Below, one piece after another: positions 25,566 through 34,671 of a DNA stretch of 63,117 nucleotides. Every line of letters starts with the position of its first letter. Positions within the stretch are counted from its first letter, which is position 1. The notes below the pieces were generated by a model. It saw only the letters and a list, made by a program, of their open reading frames with translations. It ran no database searches and was not told the origin of the DNA. A program made the translations under genes and the position numbers. The stretch covers positions 1 to 63,117 of the forward strand of contig JAKASJ010000019.1 in the NCBI GenBank assembly GCA_021819085.1, in the 5' to 3' direction. The stretch comes from Pseudomonadota bacterium. GTDB taxonomy: Bacteria > Pseudomonadota > Gammaproteobacteria > Acidiferrobacterales > UBA6901.

Positions 25566-26926
25566 GGCGTGGTTGCGTGCTTGTGGTCGACGACGAACCC
25601 GAGATCCGACACCTGGTTCAGGAAATTCTGGAGGACGAGAACTATCAGGCGGTGGCGGTGGCGAGCGCCGGCGCGGCACGCACGGCATTCAGAAAACACC
25701 GGCCGGACCTGGTGCTTCTAGATATCTGGATGCCAGACTGCGATGGCATAACGTTGCTGAAAGAGTGGATGGAGGGTGGCGCCGCGGTGCCGCCGGTGGT
25801 CATGATTTCCGGCCATGGGACCATTGAGACCGCGGTGGAGGCAATTCGCATCGGGGCGAGCGACTTCATCGAGAAACCGCTGTCCACGGCCAGGCTGCTG
25901 GGTGTCGTGGAGCAGGCACTGCGGCGCGCGCGTCCGGGTCCTGGCGACAAGCCTGCGGGCATTCAGGCGCGTCCGGCCATAATCGGCAGGAGCGCAGAGA
26001 TGACGCGCCTGCGGGCGGAAGTGGAACACGCGGCGGCGCTCGACGTGCCGGTACTGATTTCGGGGGAACGTGGCAGCGGCCGGAATCTTGTGGCTCGGGC
26101 GGTTCATGCCCAAGGGGCGCGCCGGGCCGGGCCAGTCATCCGCCTCAACCTTGCAGCAACGGAAAGCGACAGGCTGGTAGCACGCCTGTTTGGCGTGGAA
26201 CACGATGGACAGACCTTGCCTGGCTGCTTGGAGCAAGCGCGCGATGGCAGCCTGGTGCTCGAGGAGATCTCCGCCATGGACGGAATGGCTCAGGAGATGC
26301 TGCGGGGCGCGCTGGAACGCAACTGGTTCCGGCGCGTTGGCGGAGGAAAACCGGTGCCGATCGACTGCCGGGTCATGGCCGTTAGCGACCGTGACCTGGA
26401 AACAGAGGTCGCGGCCGGACGTTTCGACGAAGATCTTTGGAGCCGATTGAGTCTGCTGTCCGTATACGTGCCGGCATTGCGCGAACATCGTCAGGACGTC
26501 CCGGACCTGATCGATTACTTCCAGCGGCACACGGTAGAGGCGGAGCGGCTTGGTTATCGCAGATTTTCGACGGCGGCGCTCAACGTTTTGCGCAATTATG
26601 CGTGGCCGGGTAACGTCGCCGAACTCAAGTCGCTGGTTCTGCGGCTGTTGTTCCTTAAGAAACGCGGTGACATCTGTGAGGCGGAGATTCGCGATGCCTG
26701 GCAGCGGCAGAGACGCCACGCACCGGATGCACTGCCGGAGTTGTTTTATAACATGCCCCTACGGGAGGCACGCGACCGCTTCGAACGCGCCTATCTTCTG
26801 TATCACCTGGAACGAACCGACGGAAACATCGGCGAACTTGCGCAGATTGCGGAATTGGAGCGGACACACCTGTACCGCAAGCTGAAGGGGCTCGGCATCG
26901 GCCTGCGTCGCGAAAAGGACAAGTGA
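25562..26926 (+). CDS. NtrX-like response regulator with degenerate AAA+ domain
   Basis: 454 residues. Receiver domain 1-120 with acidic pocket VVDDEPE, phosphoacceptor Asp54 (VLLDIWMPDCDG) and Lys105 (EKP). The central domain resembles sigma-54 activators but key motifs have changed: Walker A reads SGERGSGRN (residues 167-175; the usual Lys is Arg174), the GAFTGA sigma-54 loop is missing (ARLFGVEHDGQTLPG instead), and Walker B is VLEEI. C-terminal Fis-type helix-turn-helix (ERTDGNIGELAQIAELERTHLYRKLKGLGI). It probably binds DNA as partner of the adjacent kinase without activating sigma-54 polymerase. Confidence 0.9.
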   Translation: MRRGCVLVVDDEPEIRHLVQEILEDENYQAVAVASAGAARTAFRKHRPDLVLLDIWMPDCDGITLLKEWMEGGAAVPPVVMISGHGTIETAVEAIRIGASDFIEKPLSTARLLGVVEQALRRARPGPGDKPAGIQARPAIIGRSAEMTRLRAEVEHAAALDVPVLISGERGSGRNLVARAVHAQGARRAGPVIRLNLAATESDRLVARLFGVEHDGQTLPGCLEQARDGSLVLEEISAMDGMAQEMLRGALERNWFRRVGGGKPVPIDCRVMAVSDRDLETEVAAGRFDEDLWSRLSLLSVYVPALREHRQDVPDLIDYFQRHTVEAERLGYRRFSTAALNVLRNYAWPGNVAELKSLVLRLLFLKKRGDICEAEIRDAWQRQRRHAPDALPELFYNMPLREARDRFERAYLLYHLERTDGNIGELAQIAELERTHLYRKLKGLGIGLRREKDK

Positions 26927-26950
26927 CGGCGGCCGCCCACGGAGGCCAAA

Positions 26951-27262
26951 ATGGCGCTGATCGATAGCCTCGAGGCCATGCTCTCCCGCGGTCAGGACAG
27001 CGCCTTGCTGCGCTTCGGGCTGGGTTCCGAATACCTGAAGCTGGAACAGTATGACCGCGCGGCCGTGCATCTGCGCAGCGCGCTGGAATTCGATGTTCAA
27101 TACTCGGCCGCGTGGAAGCTGCTCGGACAGGCATTGGCTGCAGCGGGTCGGCGGGATGAGGCGTTGAGGGCCTACCAGGACGGCATCATGCACGCCGAGA
27201 AAAAGGGTGACCTCCAGGCCGCGAAGGAAATGCGGGTGTTTCTCAAGCGGCTCACGAAGTGA
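26951..27262 (+). CDS. Small tetratricopeptide-repeat protein
   Basis: 103 residues with about two TPR units: residues 17-50 (ALLRFGLGSEYLKLEQYDRAAVHLRSALEFD) and 51-85 (YSAAWKLLGQALAAAGRRDEALRAYQDGIMHAE), then a Lys-rich helical end (KKGDLQAAKEMRVFLKRLTK). No signal peptide, so cytoplasmic, probably a protein-interaction scaffold. It starts 24 nt after the response regulator on the same strand, with GGAGG before its ATG, and is probably the last gene of the def-to-ntrX run. It converges with the acyltransferase genes. Confidence 0.8.
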   Translation: MALIDSLEAMLSRGQDSALLRFGLGSEYLKLEQYDRAAVHLRSALEFDVQYSAAWKLLGQALAAAGRRDEALRAYQDGIMHAEKKGDLQAAKEMRVFLKRLTK

Positions 27263-27300
27263 CTGCGATCCTCACCGGCGAGCACATCTTTTCCGGAAGG

Positions 27301-28224
27301 TCAGTAGAGTTGCGGCGAGCCAGGCGGTCGCGTCTTGAATCGCCGATGGACCCAGAAGTACTGCTCGGGCATCTCGCGCACGCCGGCTTCGATCTCTTGA
27401 TTCATGCGCCGCGCATCGGCAGTTTCATCGCCACTTGGGAAGTTGTCCAGCGGCGGCCTGAAAATGACCTCATATCCGCGTCCGTACGGAAGCTGGCGGG
27501 TGAAGCAGGGAATCACAATGGCACTGGTAATGGCCGCTAGCCGGCCCAGCGATGTCAGGGTCGCCGCAGGCACGCCGAAAAACGGCGCGAACACCGCGCC
27601 GTGGCTACCCTGGTCTTGGTCGGGCAGGTAGTAGAACACCAGTCCGCGCTTGATGCTTCGGATCGCGGGGCGCAGGCCTTCCATCCGCTCAATCAGCACA
27701 CCGCCGAAGCGTCTGCGTCTCTGCGAAATCAAGTAATCGAGCAGCGGGTTTTTAGGCCGCTTGTAAAGGTTGGCAAACCGGGAATGCCGGCTGCTGGCCA
27801 GATAGATACCGCCAATCTCCATGCCTACAAAGTGCGGAGCCAGCAGAATAATGCGGCGCCCCGCACTCATCGCATCATCCAAATAATGGCAGTTGCGGCA
27901 GCGCACCAGCCGATTGATACGGCTGACCGAACCCCACCACGCGATGGGCACGGTCAGCGACGCGCGCATGAATTCGCGGAAATGACGCCGGGCAATGGTG
28001 CTGCGGGTACGGTCGTCAAGCTCCGGGAAACACAGCCGCAGGTTGACCTGCGTGATGTAACGCCGTTCCGCGTGCAGCAAGTAGAAGAGTTCCCCGATTG
28101 CGCCGCCCAACGCCCAGACAAGCGGCAACGGAAAAAGCGCCACGGTCCGCAGAAACGCGTAACCCACCCAGCTCGGCCAATAGCGGGGACTGGAGAACGA
28201 TTGCTTGCCGGGCAGTTCAGTCAT
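27301..28224 (-). CDS. Lipid A acyltransferase, LpxL/HtrB family (copy 1 of 3)
   Basis: 307 residues from ATG 28224 (MTELPGKQSFSSPRYWPSWVGYAFLR). N-terminal membrane anchor (FLRTVALFPLPLVWALGGAIGELFYLL), active-site motif HX4E (LLAPHFVGMEIGGIYLA), NLYKRPKNPLLDYLISQRRRRFGG, FYYLPDQDQGSHGAVFAPFFGVPAATLTSLGRLA and the end QEIEAGVREMPEQYFWVHRRFKTRPPG. This family transfers secondary acyl chains to lipid A or related lipids at the cytoplasmic face. It overlaps copy 2 by 8 nt. Chain length and site cannot be told from sequence. Confidence 0.88.
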   Translation of the reverse strand: MTELPGKQSFSSPRYWPSWVGYAFLRTVALFPLPLVWALGGAIGELFYLLHAERRYITQVNLRLCFPELDDRTRSTIARRHFREFMRASLTVPIAWWGSVSRINRLVRCRNCHYLDDAMSAGRRIILLAPHFVGMEIGGIYLASSRHSRFANLYKRPKNPLLDYLISQRRRRFGGVLIERMEGLRPAIRSIKRGLVFYYLPDQDQGSHGAVFAPFFGVPAATLTSLGRLAAITSAIVIPCFTRQLPYGRGYEVIFRPPLDNFPSGDETADARRMNQEIEAGVREMPEQYFWVHRRFKTRPPGSPQLY

Positions 28225-29137
28225 AGTAGCTGGGTGCGTTGTCCGGCCGGGTCTTGAAGCGTTTGTAGGTCCACAGGTACTGTTCCGGCATCTCGCGCAC
28301 GGCCTGCTCGATCGCCGCATTGAGGCGCGTGGCGTCGGCCACCGGGTCGGCGGAAGGAAAATTTTCCAGCGGCGGCTTCATGACCACCTCGTAGCCGCGG
28401 CCGAATGGCAGAAGGCGCGTGTAACACGGAATGACGACGGCACGCGCCAGTCGCGCGATGCGGCTGGGAGCCGTGAGCGTTGCCGTCGGCACACCGAAAA
28501 AGGGCGCAAACACGTAGCCTGCGCGGCCGGGTTCCTGGTCTGGAAGGTAATAGAACGGCAGACCCTCCCGCAACAGTCGAACGAGCGGGAGCAGGTCGGA
28601 GCTGCGCTCGATCATCAGCCCGCCGAAACGTGACCTGCTGTGGCGCATGACCCGATCCAAAACCGGATTCCTGGGGCTCTTGTACATGCTGACCATGGGA
28701 CGCTCCTGCGACAGCCTCAGCCCGGCGATCTCGAGCACCACAAAGTGGGGCGCCAACAGAATGACGTGCTGGCCGGCGGCCAAGGCAGTGTCGAAGTACG
28801 CACGATCGCGAAACCGCACGAGGCGCTGCAGTCGGTCGCGCGAACCCCACAGAGAAATACCGATGCTGAGGATTGCCTGGGTGAGGGTACGGAACATGGC
28901 ACGGCGCAGCCGCCGACGCGCCAACTCGCTTTGGGCTGGAAAACACAACGCCAGATTCACGTCCGCGGTTTGGCGTGCACGGCTCGGAAAAAAGGAGATC
29001 AATTCACCGAGCATCGCCCCCAGTACCCACAGCAGCGGCAACGGTAGAAGACCGAGCGCATAAAGCAATCCGATGCCGGCCCAGGACGGCCAGTTGCGCG
29101 GATGCATCAGCGACCGCAGTGGGTCAGGACGGGTCAT
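28217..29137 (-). CDS. Lipid A acyltransferase, LpxL/HtrB family (copy 2 of 3)
   Basis: 306 residues from ATG 29137 (MTRPDPLRSLMHPRNWPSWAGIGLLYALG). Same layout as its neighbours: membrane anchor (LLYALGLLPLPLLWVLGAMLGELISFF), HX4E motif (LLAPHFVVLEIAGLRLS), SMYKSPRNPVLDRVMRHSRSRFGG, FYYLPDQEPGRAGYVFAPFFGVPTATLTAPSRIA and EQAVREMPEQYLWTYKRFKTRP. By eye it is closer to copy 1 than to copy 3, suggesting a more recent duplication. It overlaps both neighbours (8 and 14 nt), so the three are one translationally coupled unit. Confidence 0.88.
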   Translation of the reverse strand: MTRPDPLRSLMHPRNWPSWAGIGLLYALGLLPLPLLWVLGAMLGELISFFPSRARQTADVNLALCFPAQSELARRRLRRAMFRTLTQAILSIGISLWGSRDRLQRLVRFRDRAYFDTALAAGQHVILLAPHFVVLEIAGLRLSQERPMVSMYKSPRNPVLDRVMRHSRSRFGGLMIERSSDLLPLVRLLREGLPFYYLPDQEPGRAGYVFAPFFGVPTATLTAPSRIARLARAVVIPCYTRLLPFGRGYEVVMKPPLENFPSADPVADATRLNAAIEQAVREMPEQYLWTYKRFKTRPDNAPSYYD

Positions 29138-30167
29138 AGGGTGGAGGACCGCCGCCCGGGCGCGTTTTGAAATACTTGAACGTCCACATGTACTGTTCCG
29201 GCGCAGCCTGGATATGGCGCTCAAGTTCGACGTTCATCCGGCGTGTATCGGCCACGAGATCGCCGCTAGGAAATCCGGCGAGTGCCGGGCCGAGGCGCAC
29301 TTCATAGCCCTTCCCGCGCGGAAGACGATAGGTAAAGCAGGGGATGACGACGGCATTGCAGATTTCGGCGAGGCGGCCGAGCGTGTTGAGGCGCGCCACT
29401 TCAGTTCCGAGGAACGGCACGAAATGCGACCCCTGGGTACCGAAATCCTCGTCTGGCAGATAGTAGAAACCCAGGCCGCGCACGATTTCCCGGATAACAG
29501 GGCGCAGACCCTGCTCACGCTGGAGCATGCGTCCCCGCGGATCAAAGCGCTTGCGTCCATTGGCCATGAACCAGTCGAGCAGCGGATTTTTCAATGGCTT
29601 GATCATGCCCAGCAGCGGAAATCGTGCCGACATTGCTGCTGCCCCGAATTCAAGCGCCACGAAATGTGCCGTCAGAAGAATGATCTTGCGGCCTTGCGCA
29701 TAGGGTGTTTCGTAGTTTTCCAGGCCGGTGATGCGCACAAGTTTCCGGATTCTTGCAGGATTTCCGAACCAGAGCAGCGGAAAATCCAGCAGGCATTGCC
29801 CGTATACCCGGAAGTGCCGCCGCACAAGCTGCGCGCGCAGGGACTCCGGCATTTCGGGAAAACACATGGCCACATTGATGTGCGCGATGCGCCGGCGCTT
29901 TGCGCTGACGAGCCGATAGCCGTCGCCCGCCAGGGCCCCGAGCACCGCACGGATCTGCGACGGCAGGAAGGCGGCCGCGCGCAGCAGACCTATGCCCAGC
30001 CATACGCCCCAATAAGCTGGCATCAGGTACGCCCGGCGAAAGCGGGGGGCATGATAGGCAGAACGCCCCGGCTGGGCGTCCTCAGGTTGCGGAGACAGAC
30101 CACGCACTGTCCGCACTACTGATGCAAAAACTCCACCCAATAGCTTTAAGTCCGGCAGAAATGTCAT
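29124..30167 (-). CDS. Lipid A acyltransferase, LpxL/HtrB family (copy 3 of 3, first in the operon)
   Basis: 347 residues if started at ATG 30167; family similarity starts at about residue 48 (MPAYWGVWLGIGLLRAAAFLP), so a shorter protein from ATG 30026 is possible. HX4E motif in LLTAHFVALEFGAAAMS, MIKPLKNPLLDWFMANGRKRFDPRG, FYYLPDEDFGTQGSHFVPFLGTEVARLNTLGRLA and ERHIQAAPEQYMWTFKYFKTRPGG. It keeps all catalytic-family blocks but differs most from the other two. An AT-rich promoter region lies directly upstream. No clear ribosome-binding site precedes ATG 30167. Confidence 0.86.
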   Translation of the reverse strand: MTFLPDLKLLGGVFASVVRTVRGLSPQPEDAQPGRSAYHAPRFRRAYLMPAYWGVWLGIGLLRAAAFLPSQIRAVLGALAGDGYRLVSAKRRRIAHINVAMCFPEMPESLRAQLVRRHFRVYGQCLLDFPLLWFGNPARIRKLVRITGLENYETPYAQGRKIILLTAHFVALEFGAAAMSARFPLLGMIKPLKNPLLDWFMANGRKRFDPRGRMLQREQGLRPVIREIVRGLGFYYLPDEDFGTQGSHFVPFLGTEVARLNTLGRLAEICNAVVIPCFTYRLPRGKGYEVRLGPALAGFPSGDLVADTRRMNVELERHIQAAPEQYMWTFKYFKTRPGGGPPPYDPS

Positions 30168-30202
30168 TGTATCATCATAAAAATGATAATCGTCGTCAAA
30201 AA

Positions 30203-30231
30203 TATATATAAATGTCCCACGTCATCGCCAA
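30203..30231 (-). promoter_or_regulatory. Candidate sigma-70 promoter of the acyltransferase operon
   Basis: On the minus strand TTGGCG (30231-30226), a 17-bp spacer, then TATATA (30208-30203) in an unusually AT-rich stretch. It lies about 36 bp before ATG 30167. A GTGGGACA half-repeat sits in the spacer. Confidence 0.55.
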
Positions 30232-30281
30232 TATACCAACTTCATCGATGAATGTGGACGAAAAGTGCACCGGGTGGGACA
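30213..30281. repeat. Spaced 8-bp inverted repeat around the acyltransferase promoter
   Basis: TGTCCCAC at 30213-30220 and GTGGGACA at 30274-30281. The arms are 61 bp apart centre to centre, close to six helical turns. One arm lies between the -35 and -10 boxes, the other upstream of the -35. The layout suits a repressor acting by looping, but no regulator is known. Confidence 0.4.
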
Positions 30282-30299
30282 AATTATAAAGATATTGCC

Positions 30300-31121
30300 T
30301 TATATGTCCGTCACATGCTGATTCCATGCTGTTGAAGGCTTAAATTTTGAAGGTCTGGTGGGCACCGCCACGGTCTCACCGGAATCCATCAACGGCCGCA
30401 TCGCGTGCAACAGGTTTGCAAACAGCCGAGGGTGCAGGTCCTCTTCACGCGCCAGCAATTCTTTCATGTGCTGGCGCTGGCTCGGCATGCGGAAGCAGGC
30501 AGGACAGTTGTCGGCGATCACAGGCAGCTGCGCGGTGACCGCGAAATCCCGCAGCTGCCGTTCACGCACATAAACGAACGGCCGTATGACGCGCAAGTCA
30601 CCGGCATCATTGAGATAATTGGCTTTCATGGTACGAAGACTCCCGCCGTGGAACGCGCTCATCAAAAAGGATTCCGCCAAATCGTCGAGATGCTGGGCGA
30701 GCACCAGCACATTACAGCCTTGTTCGCGTGCCGTGGCATACAGAATCCCCCGGCGCATACGCGCACAATAGGCACAGAACGAGTTGCCCCGCATGTTCTT
30801 GAGTGCCCGCTCCATGATCGGTTGACGCCGGTAATAATGCGCAATTCCGAGCGCCGGTACATAATCGCACATCGCCGAGGGGTCGAAGCCGTCGATTTGC
30901 GGATCGACGGTCGCGGCTGCGAGCGTAAACGGAACCGGCGCCTTGTCGCGCAGCTGCAGAAGCGTGTGCAGCAGGCTCAGGCTGTCCTTGCCACCGGACA
31001 GGCCAAGCAGCAGGCGGTCTCCGGGCCGGATCATGTCGTAGTCAGCGATTGCGGTGCCGGCCGCACGCACGATGCTGCGCGGCGGACGTCGCACGATGGG
31101 TAATCCGGTAACCGGGCACAT
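30300..31121 (-). CDS. ttcA: tRNA 2-thiocytidine biosynthesis protein TtcA-like
   Basis: 273 residues from ATG 31121 (MCPVTGLPIVRRPPRS). PP-loop LGLSGGKDSLSLLHTLLQL for ATP activation, a CxxC pair in RGNSFCAYCARMRRGILYATA and a third Cys region in IADNCPACFRMPSQRQHMKELL, matching the three-Cys [4Fe-4S] site of TtcA. Also LVLAQHLDDLAESFLMSAFHGG. The family thiolates C32 of certain tRNAs. An alternative GTG start at 31148 lacks a convincing binding site. It could be a TtcA-like paralogue rather than TtcA itself. Confidence 0.85.
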   Translation of the reverse strand: MCPVTGLPIVRRPPRSIVRAAGTAIADYDMIRPGDRLLLGLSGGKDSLSLLHTLLQLRDKAPVPFTLAAATVDPQIDGFDPSAMCDYVPALGIAHYYRRQPIMERALKNMRGNSFCAYCARMRRGILYATAREQGCNVLVLAQHLDDLAESFLMSAFHGGSLRTMKANYLNDAGDLRVIRPFVYVRERQLRDFAVTAQLPVIADNCPACFRMPSQRQHMKELLAREEDLHPRLFANLLHAMRPLMDSGETVAVPTRPSKFKPSTAWNQHVTDI

Positions 31122-31191
31122 GGCTCCGGTATTATGCCTTAAAAGCACGCCGAATGGCCGGTAAATCCGATCCGGCTTGGGGAGCGGTTAC

Positions 31192-31599
31192 ATGGAAAAG
31201 GTGAACACCCTGCAGCCCAAGGAAGCCTGGAAGTTGGTCCAGGAACATCCGAACGTTCTTTTTATCGATACACGTTCGCTGATGGAGCATCTTTTTGTCG
31301 GACATCCGGTCGGCTGCATCCACATACCCTGGATCGACGAACCCAGCTGGACCGTGAATCCGGATTTCGTCATCGACGTTCGCCGGGCAATTCTCGGCGG
31401 AGCGGGAGGGGGCGCCCCGGTGGTGCTGATCTGCCGTAGCGGATTACGCTCGCTCGAGGCCGGTCAATGTCTCGTAAATGCCGGTTTCCAGAATGTCCAC
31501 AACGTTGCCGAAGGGTTCGAAGGTCCGCTGGACGAACACCACCACCGCAGTGCCGTTGGCGGCTGGCGCTATCATGGTCTGCCCTGGGAACAGTGCTGA
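31192..31599 (+). CDS. Rhodanese-like domain protein
   Basis: 135 residues from ATG 31192, with GGGGAG about 9 nt upstream. Single rhodanese domain: [41 protein letters not shown], then the active-site loop [21 protein letters not shown] with catalytic Cys, and [18 protein letters not shown]. Such single-domain proteins move sulfane sulfur. It is divergent from ttcA, a tRNA thiolation enzyme, so a sulfur-donor link is plausible but inferred. The first strand of the fold is typical of the form with a longer insert before the active site. Confidence 0.88.
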   Translation: MEKVNTLQPKEAWKLVQEHPNVLFIDTRSLMEHLFVGHPVGCIHIPWIDEPSWTVNPDFVIDVRRAILGGAGGGAPVVLICRSGLRSLEAGQCLVNAGFQNVHNVAEGFEGPLDEHHHRSAVGGWRYHGLPWEQC

Positions 31600-31733
31600 G
31601 CACGCATGCGGCATGGTCTCGATTCCGCGTTAAAGACTGGTCGTGCGGCGACAACCGGCCCGCCCGTGTCAATTTGGGTCGAGGTTCGGTACACTTTCGG
31701 TTTATCCATGAATCGATGCACAAGGGAGCCGCG

Positions 31734-32927
31734 ATGGCAGAGAGCTATCTTTTTACATCTGAATCCGTGTCCGAAGGACACCCGGACAAGGTGTGCGACC
31801 AGATATCGGACGCCGTGCTTGATGCTATTCTCGAGCAGCACAAGGGTGCACGCGTCGCCTGCGAAACCCTCGTGAAGAACAATCTCGTTGTGCTTGCCGG
31901 GGAGATAACGACCAGTGCCAGCGTCGACTTCGACAAAGTGGCGCGCGGCGTGATCCGGTCCATCGGCTATACCGACGAAATGGGGTTCGGTCCGGACACC
32001 TGCACGGTGCTGACCGCCATTGGCAGACAGTCGCCGCATATCGCCCAAGGCGTGGACGAAGGGCGTGGTCTCGATCTGGAACAGGGGGCCGGTGACCAGG
32101 GGCTGATGTTCGGCTATGCGACCAACGAAACCGACGTTCTCATGCCAATGCCGATTTCGCTAGCGCACCGCCTGGTGAAGCGCCAGTCGGAGGTGCGCAA
32201 GAGCGGTAAGCTCGCGTGGTTGCGGCCCGACGCGAAGTCGCAGGTCACGGTCAAATACGTCGACGGCAGGCCGGCTGGAATCGATGCAGTCGTTCTTTCG
32301 ACCCAGCACGCACCCGGCGTCAAGTATGAGACGATCAAGGAAGCCGTGATCGAGGAAATCGTCAAACCGGTACTGCCCAAAGAGTGGCTAGCCAAGGATA
32401 CCAAATACTTCATCAACCCGACCGGAGCATTCGAGATCGGCGGTCCGGTCGGCGACGCCGGGCTCACTGGACGCAAGATCATCGTTGATACCTACGGCGG
32501 CATGGCCAGGCATGGCGGCGGCGCTTTTTCCGGCAAAGACCCTTCCAAGGTGGACCGCTCGGCAGCCTATGCCGGGCGCTACGTGGCGAAAAACGTGGTG
32601 GCTGCGGGGCTCGCGGACCGCTGCGAGATCCAGATTGCCTATGCCATCGGCGTCGCCCGGCCGGTATCGGTCCATGTCGACACTTTTGGCACCGGCAAGC
32701 TGCCCGACAACAAGATTGCGAAGCTGGTCAGCGCACATTTCGACCTGCGCCCGAAGGGCATTATTCTGATGCTTGATTTGCTGCGTCCCATTTACCTTGC
32801 AACTGCGGCATACGGCCACTTCGGCCGGGCGGAAACGGATTTCAGCTGGGAGCGGACCGACCGCGCGGAGCAGTTGCGCGATGCGGCCGGCATAAAATCC
32901 GACGGCCGTAGCGCAGTCAGGGCGTGA
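31734..32927 (+). CDS. metK: S-adenosylmethionine synthetase
   Basis: 397 residues from ATG 31734 ([30 protein letters not shown]), with AAGGGAG upstream. Conserved blocks: EGHPDK substrate site, [16 protein letters not shown] hexapeptide region, [20 protein letters not shown] and [28 protein letters not shown] with the P-loop GGGAFSGKD. It makes SAM from ATP and methionine. First of the methyl-cycle run metK-ahcY-metF. The long frame to 31467 is an upstream artefact overlapping the rhodanese gene. Confidence 0.97.
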   Translation: MAESYLFTSESVSEGHPDKVCDQISDAVLDAILEQHKGARVACETLVKNNLVVLAGEITTSASVDFDKVARGVIRSIGYTDEMGFGPDTCTVLTAIGRQSPHIAQGVDEGRGLDLEQGAGDQGLMFGYATNETDVLMPMPISLAHRLVKRQSEVRKSGKLAWLRPDAKSQVTVKYVDGRPAGIDAVVLSTQHAPGVKYETIKEAVIEEIVKPVLPKEWLAKDTKYFINPTGAFEIGGPVGDAGLTGRKIIVDTYGGMARHGGGAFSGKDPSKVDRSAAYAGRYVAKNVVAAGLADRCEIQIAYAIGVARPVSVHVDTFGTGKLPDNKIAKLVSAHFDLRPKGIILMLDLLRPIYLATAAYGHFGRAETDFSWERTDRAEQLRDAAGIKSDGRSAVRA

Positions 32928-33072
32928 TGGAGGGCGGCGGTCCCCGGACATCCGGGATTCGCACCCGGCGGGGTGACAGCCGGATGGATTGTGTGGCCTG
33001 CCGATCAGCCCTGGTGAATTCGGCAAATACTTCGATCAGGCCCCGCTGTAGCGGCGGCAGGAAATTGTTTTC

Positions 33073-33150
33073 TCCAAGGAGCGTTGCGACCCCGGAACCA
33101 TCCTTCCGGGGCCAGGCTTGGAGCGAACACCGACTCGGACAACGGCGCTC
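33073..33150 (+). promoter_or_regulatory. SAH riboswitch upstream of ahcY
   Basis: Matches the conserved SAH-I aptamer. P1 arms TCCAAG (33073-33078) and CTTGGA (33117-33122) flank the core GGAGCGTTGCGACC, a small GGAA..TTCC hairpin and GCCAGGC. The downstream AACGGCGCTC closes the pseudoknot with GAGCG. It lies 21 nt before the ahcY start and should switch on expression when S-adenosylhomocysteine builds up. The core bases match the published consensus as I know it. Confidence 0.9.
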
Positions 33151-33171
33151 GTTCATCGTGGAGCATACATC

Positions 33172-34593
33172 ATGAACGCGGTCGTTAACTCGAAGTTCAA
33201 GGACTATAAAGTCGCCGACATCGGCCTCTCCTCTTGGGGACGCAAGGAAATTGAGATCGCCCAGACCGAAATGCCCGGCCTGATGGCGCTGCGCAATGAA
33301 TTCGGTGCGGCGCAGCCGCTCAGGGGTGCGCGCATTTCGGGCTCGCTGCACATGACCATCCAGACGGCCGTGCTCATCGAAACGCTGACGTCGCTGGGCG
33401 CGCAGGTGCGCTGGGCATCCTGCAACATATTCTCCACCCAGGACCATGCGGCGGCGGCCATGGCGGCGGCGGGAATTCCGGTTTTCGCCTGGAAGGGAGA
33501 AACGCTCGACGAGTACTGGTGGTGCACGCAGCAGGCGCTCACCTGGCCCGACGGCAAGGGTCCGAACATGATTCTCGATGACGGCGGCGACGCCACGCTG
33601 CTCGTACACAAGGGTGCGGAGTTCGAAAGCACCGGCAGGGTGCCGGACGCTGAGCCGAATGCAAGCGAAGAGTGGCGGGTTTTTCTGCGCCTGCTGCGGG
33701 ACAGCCTGGCCACCAATCCCGGAAAGTGGACCGAGATCGCCAGGGGCATTCGCGGAGTAACCGAGGAAACAACCACCGGAGTGCATCGGCTCTATCAGAT
33801 GCAGCAACGGGGAGAGCTGATGTTTCCGGCGATGAATGTCAACGATTCAGTGACCAAGTCGAAGTTCGATAACCTTTACGGTTGCAGGGAATCGCTGATC
33901 GACGGCATCAAGCGCGCCACCGACGTCATGATTGCCGGCAAGATCTGCGTGGTGCTCGGCTACGGCGATGTCGGAAAAGGCTGTGCTCAGGCGTTTCGCG
34001 GGATGGGGGCCACGGTGTGGGTCACAGAGATAGACCCCATCTGCGCTCTGCAAGCGGCGATGGAGGGCTACCGTGTCGTAACCATGGATGAGGCCGCCCC
34101 CCTGGGTGACGTATTTGTTACCGCCACCGGCAACGTGAGCGTCATCACGCACGCACACATGCTCGCGATGAAACATGAGGCCATTGTGTGCAACATCGGT
34201 CACTTCGATGCGGAAATCGACATCGCTTCGCTCGAGCAGTACCCGTGGGAAGAGATCAAGCCGCAGGTCGACCATGTGCAGCTACCGGATGGCCGGAAGC
34301 TGATCGTGCTCGCCAAGGGCAGACTGGTGAACCTCGGTTGCGCAACCGGCCACCCGAGCTTCGTGATGTCAGCGTCGTTTTCCAATCAGACGATCGCGCA
34401 GATCGAGCTCTTCACCAATGGTGCAGCCTACGATAAAAAGGTTTATACGCTGCCGAAAAAGCTCGACGAGAAAGTCGCTCGCCTGCATCTGAAGAAGATC
34501 GGGGCGCACCTCACGCAGCTTTCCCCTGAACAGGCGGAATACATCAACGTGCCGGTCGATGGTCCGTACAAACCGGATCATTACCGCTACTGA
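33172..34593 (+). CDS. ahcY: Adenosylhomocysteinase
   Basis: 473 residues from ATG 33172 ([41 protein letters not shown]). Substrate domain with [22 protein letters not shown] and [25 protein letters not shown]-binding loop [21 protein letters not shown]-terminal KPDHYRY, the conserved end that reaches into the neighbouring subunit. It splits SAH into homocysteine and adenosine. The insert near residues 150-190 is typical of the long bacterial form. Controlled by the riboswitch just upstream. Confidence 0.97.
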   Translation: MNAVVNSKFKDYKVADIGLSSWGRKEIEIAQTEMPGLMALRNEFGAAQPLRGARISGSLHMTIQTAVLIETLTSLGAQVRWASCNIFSTQDHAAAAMAAAGIPVFAWKGETLDEYWWCTQQALTWPDGKGPNMILDDGGDATLLVHKGAEFESTGRVPDAEPNASEEWRVFLRLLRDSLATNPGKWTEIARGIRGVTEETTTGVHRLYQMQQRGELMFPAMNVNDSVTKSKFDNLYGCRESLIDGIKRATDVMIAGKICVVLGYGDVGKGCAQAFRGMGATVWVTEIDPICALQAAMEGYRVVTMDEAAPLGDVFVTATGNVSVITHAHMLAMKHEAIVCNIGHFDAEIDIASLEQYPWEEIKPQVDHVQLPDGRKLIVLAKGRLVNLGCATGHPSFVMSASFSNQTIAQIELFTNGAAYDKKVYTLPKKLDEKVARLHLKKIGAHLTQLSPEQAEYINVPVDGPYKPDHYRY

Positions 34594-34671
34594 TCGGCGA
34601 TCGATGACGCGCAGCGCCGGGCAGTCCGGCCACACCTGATGGCGCCGGCGCTCAGGCAATATATATCGTTC

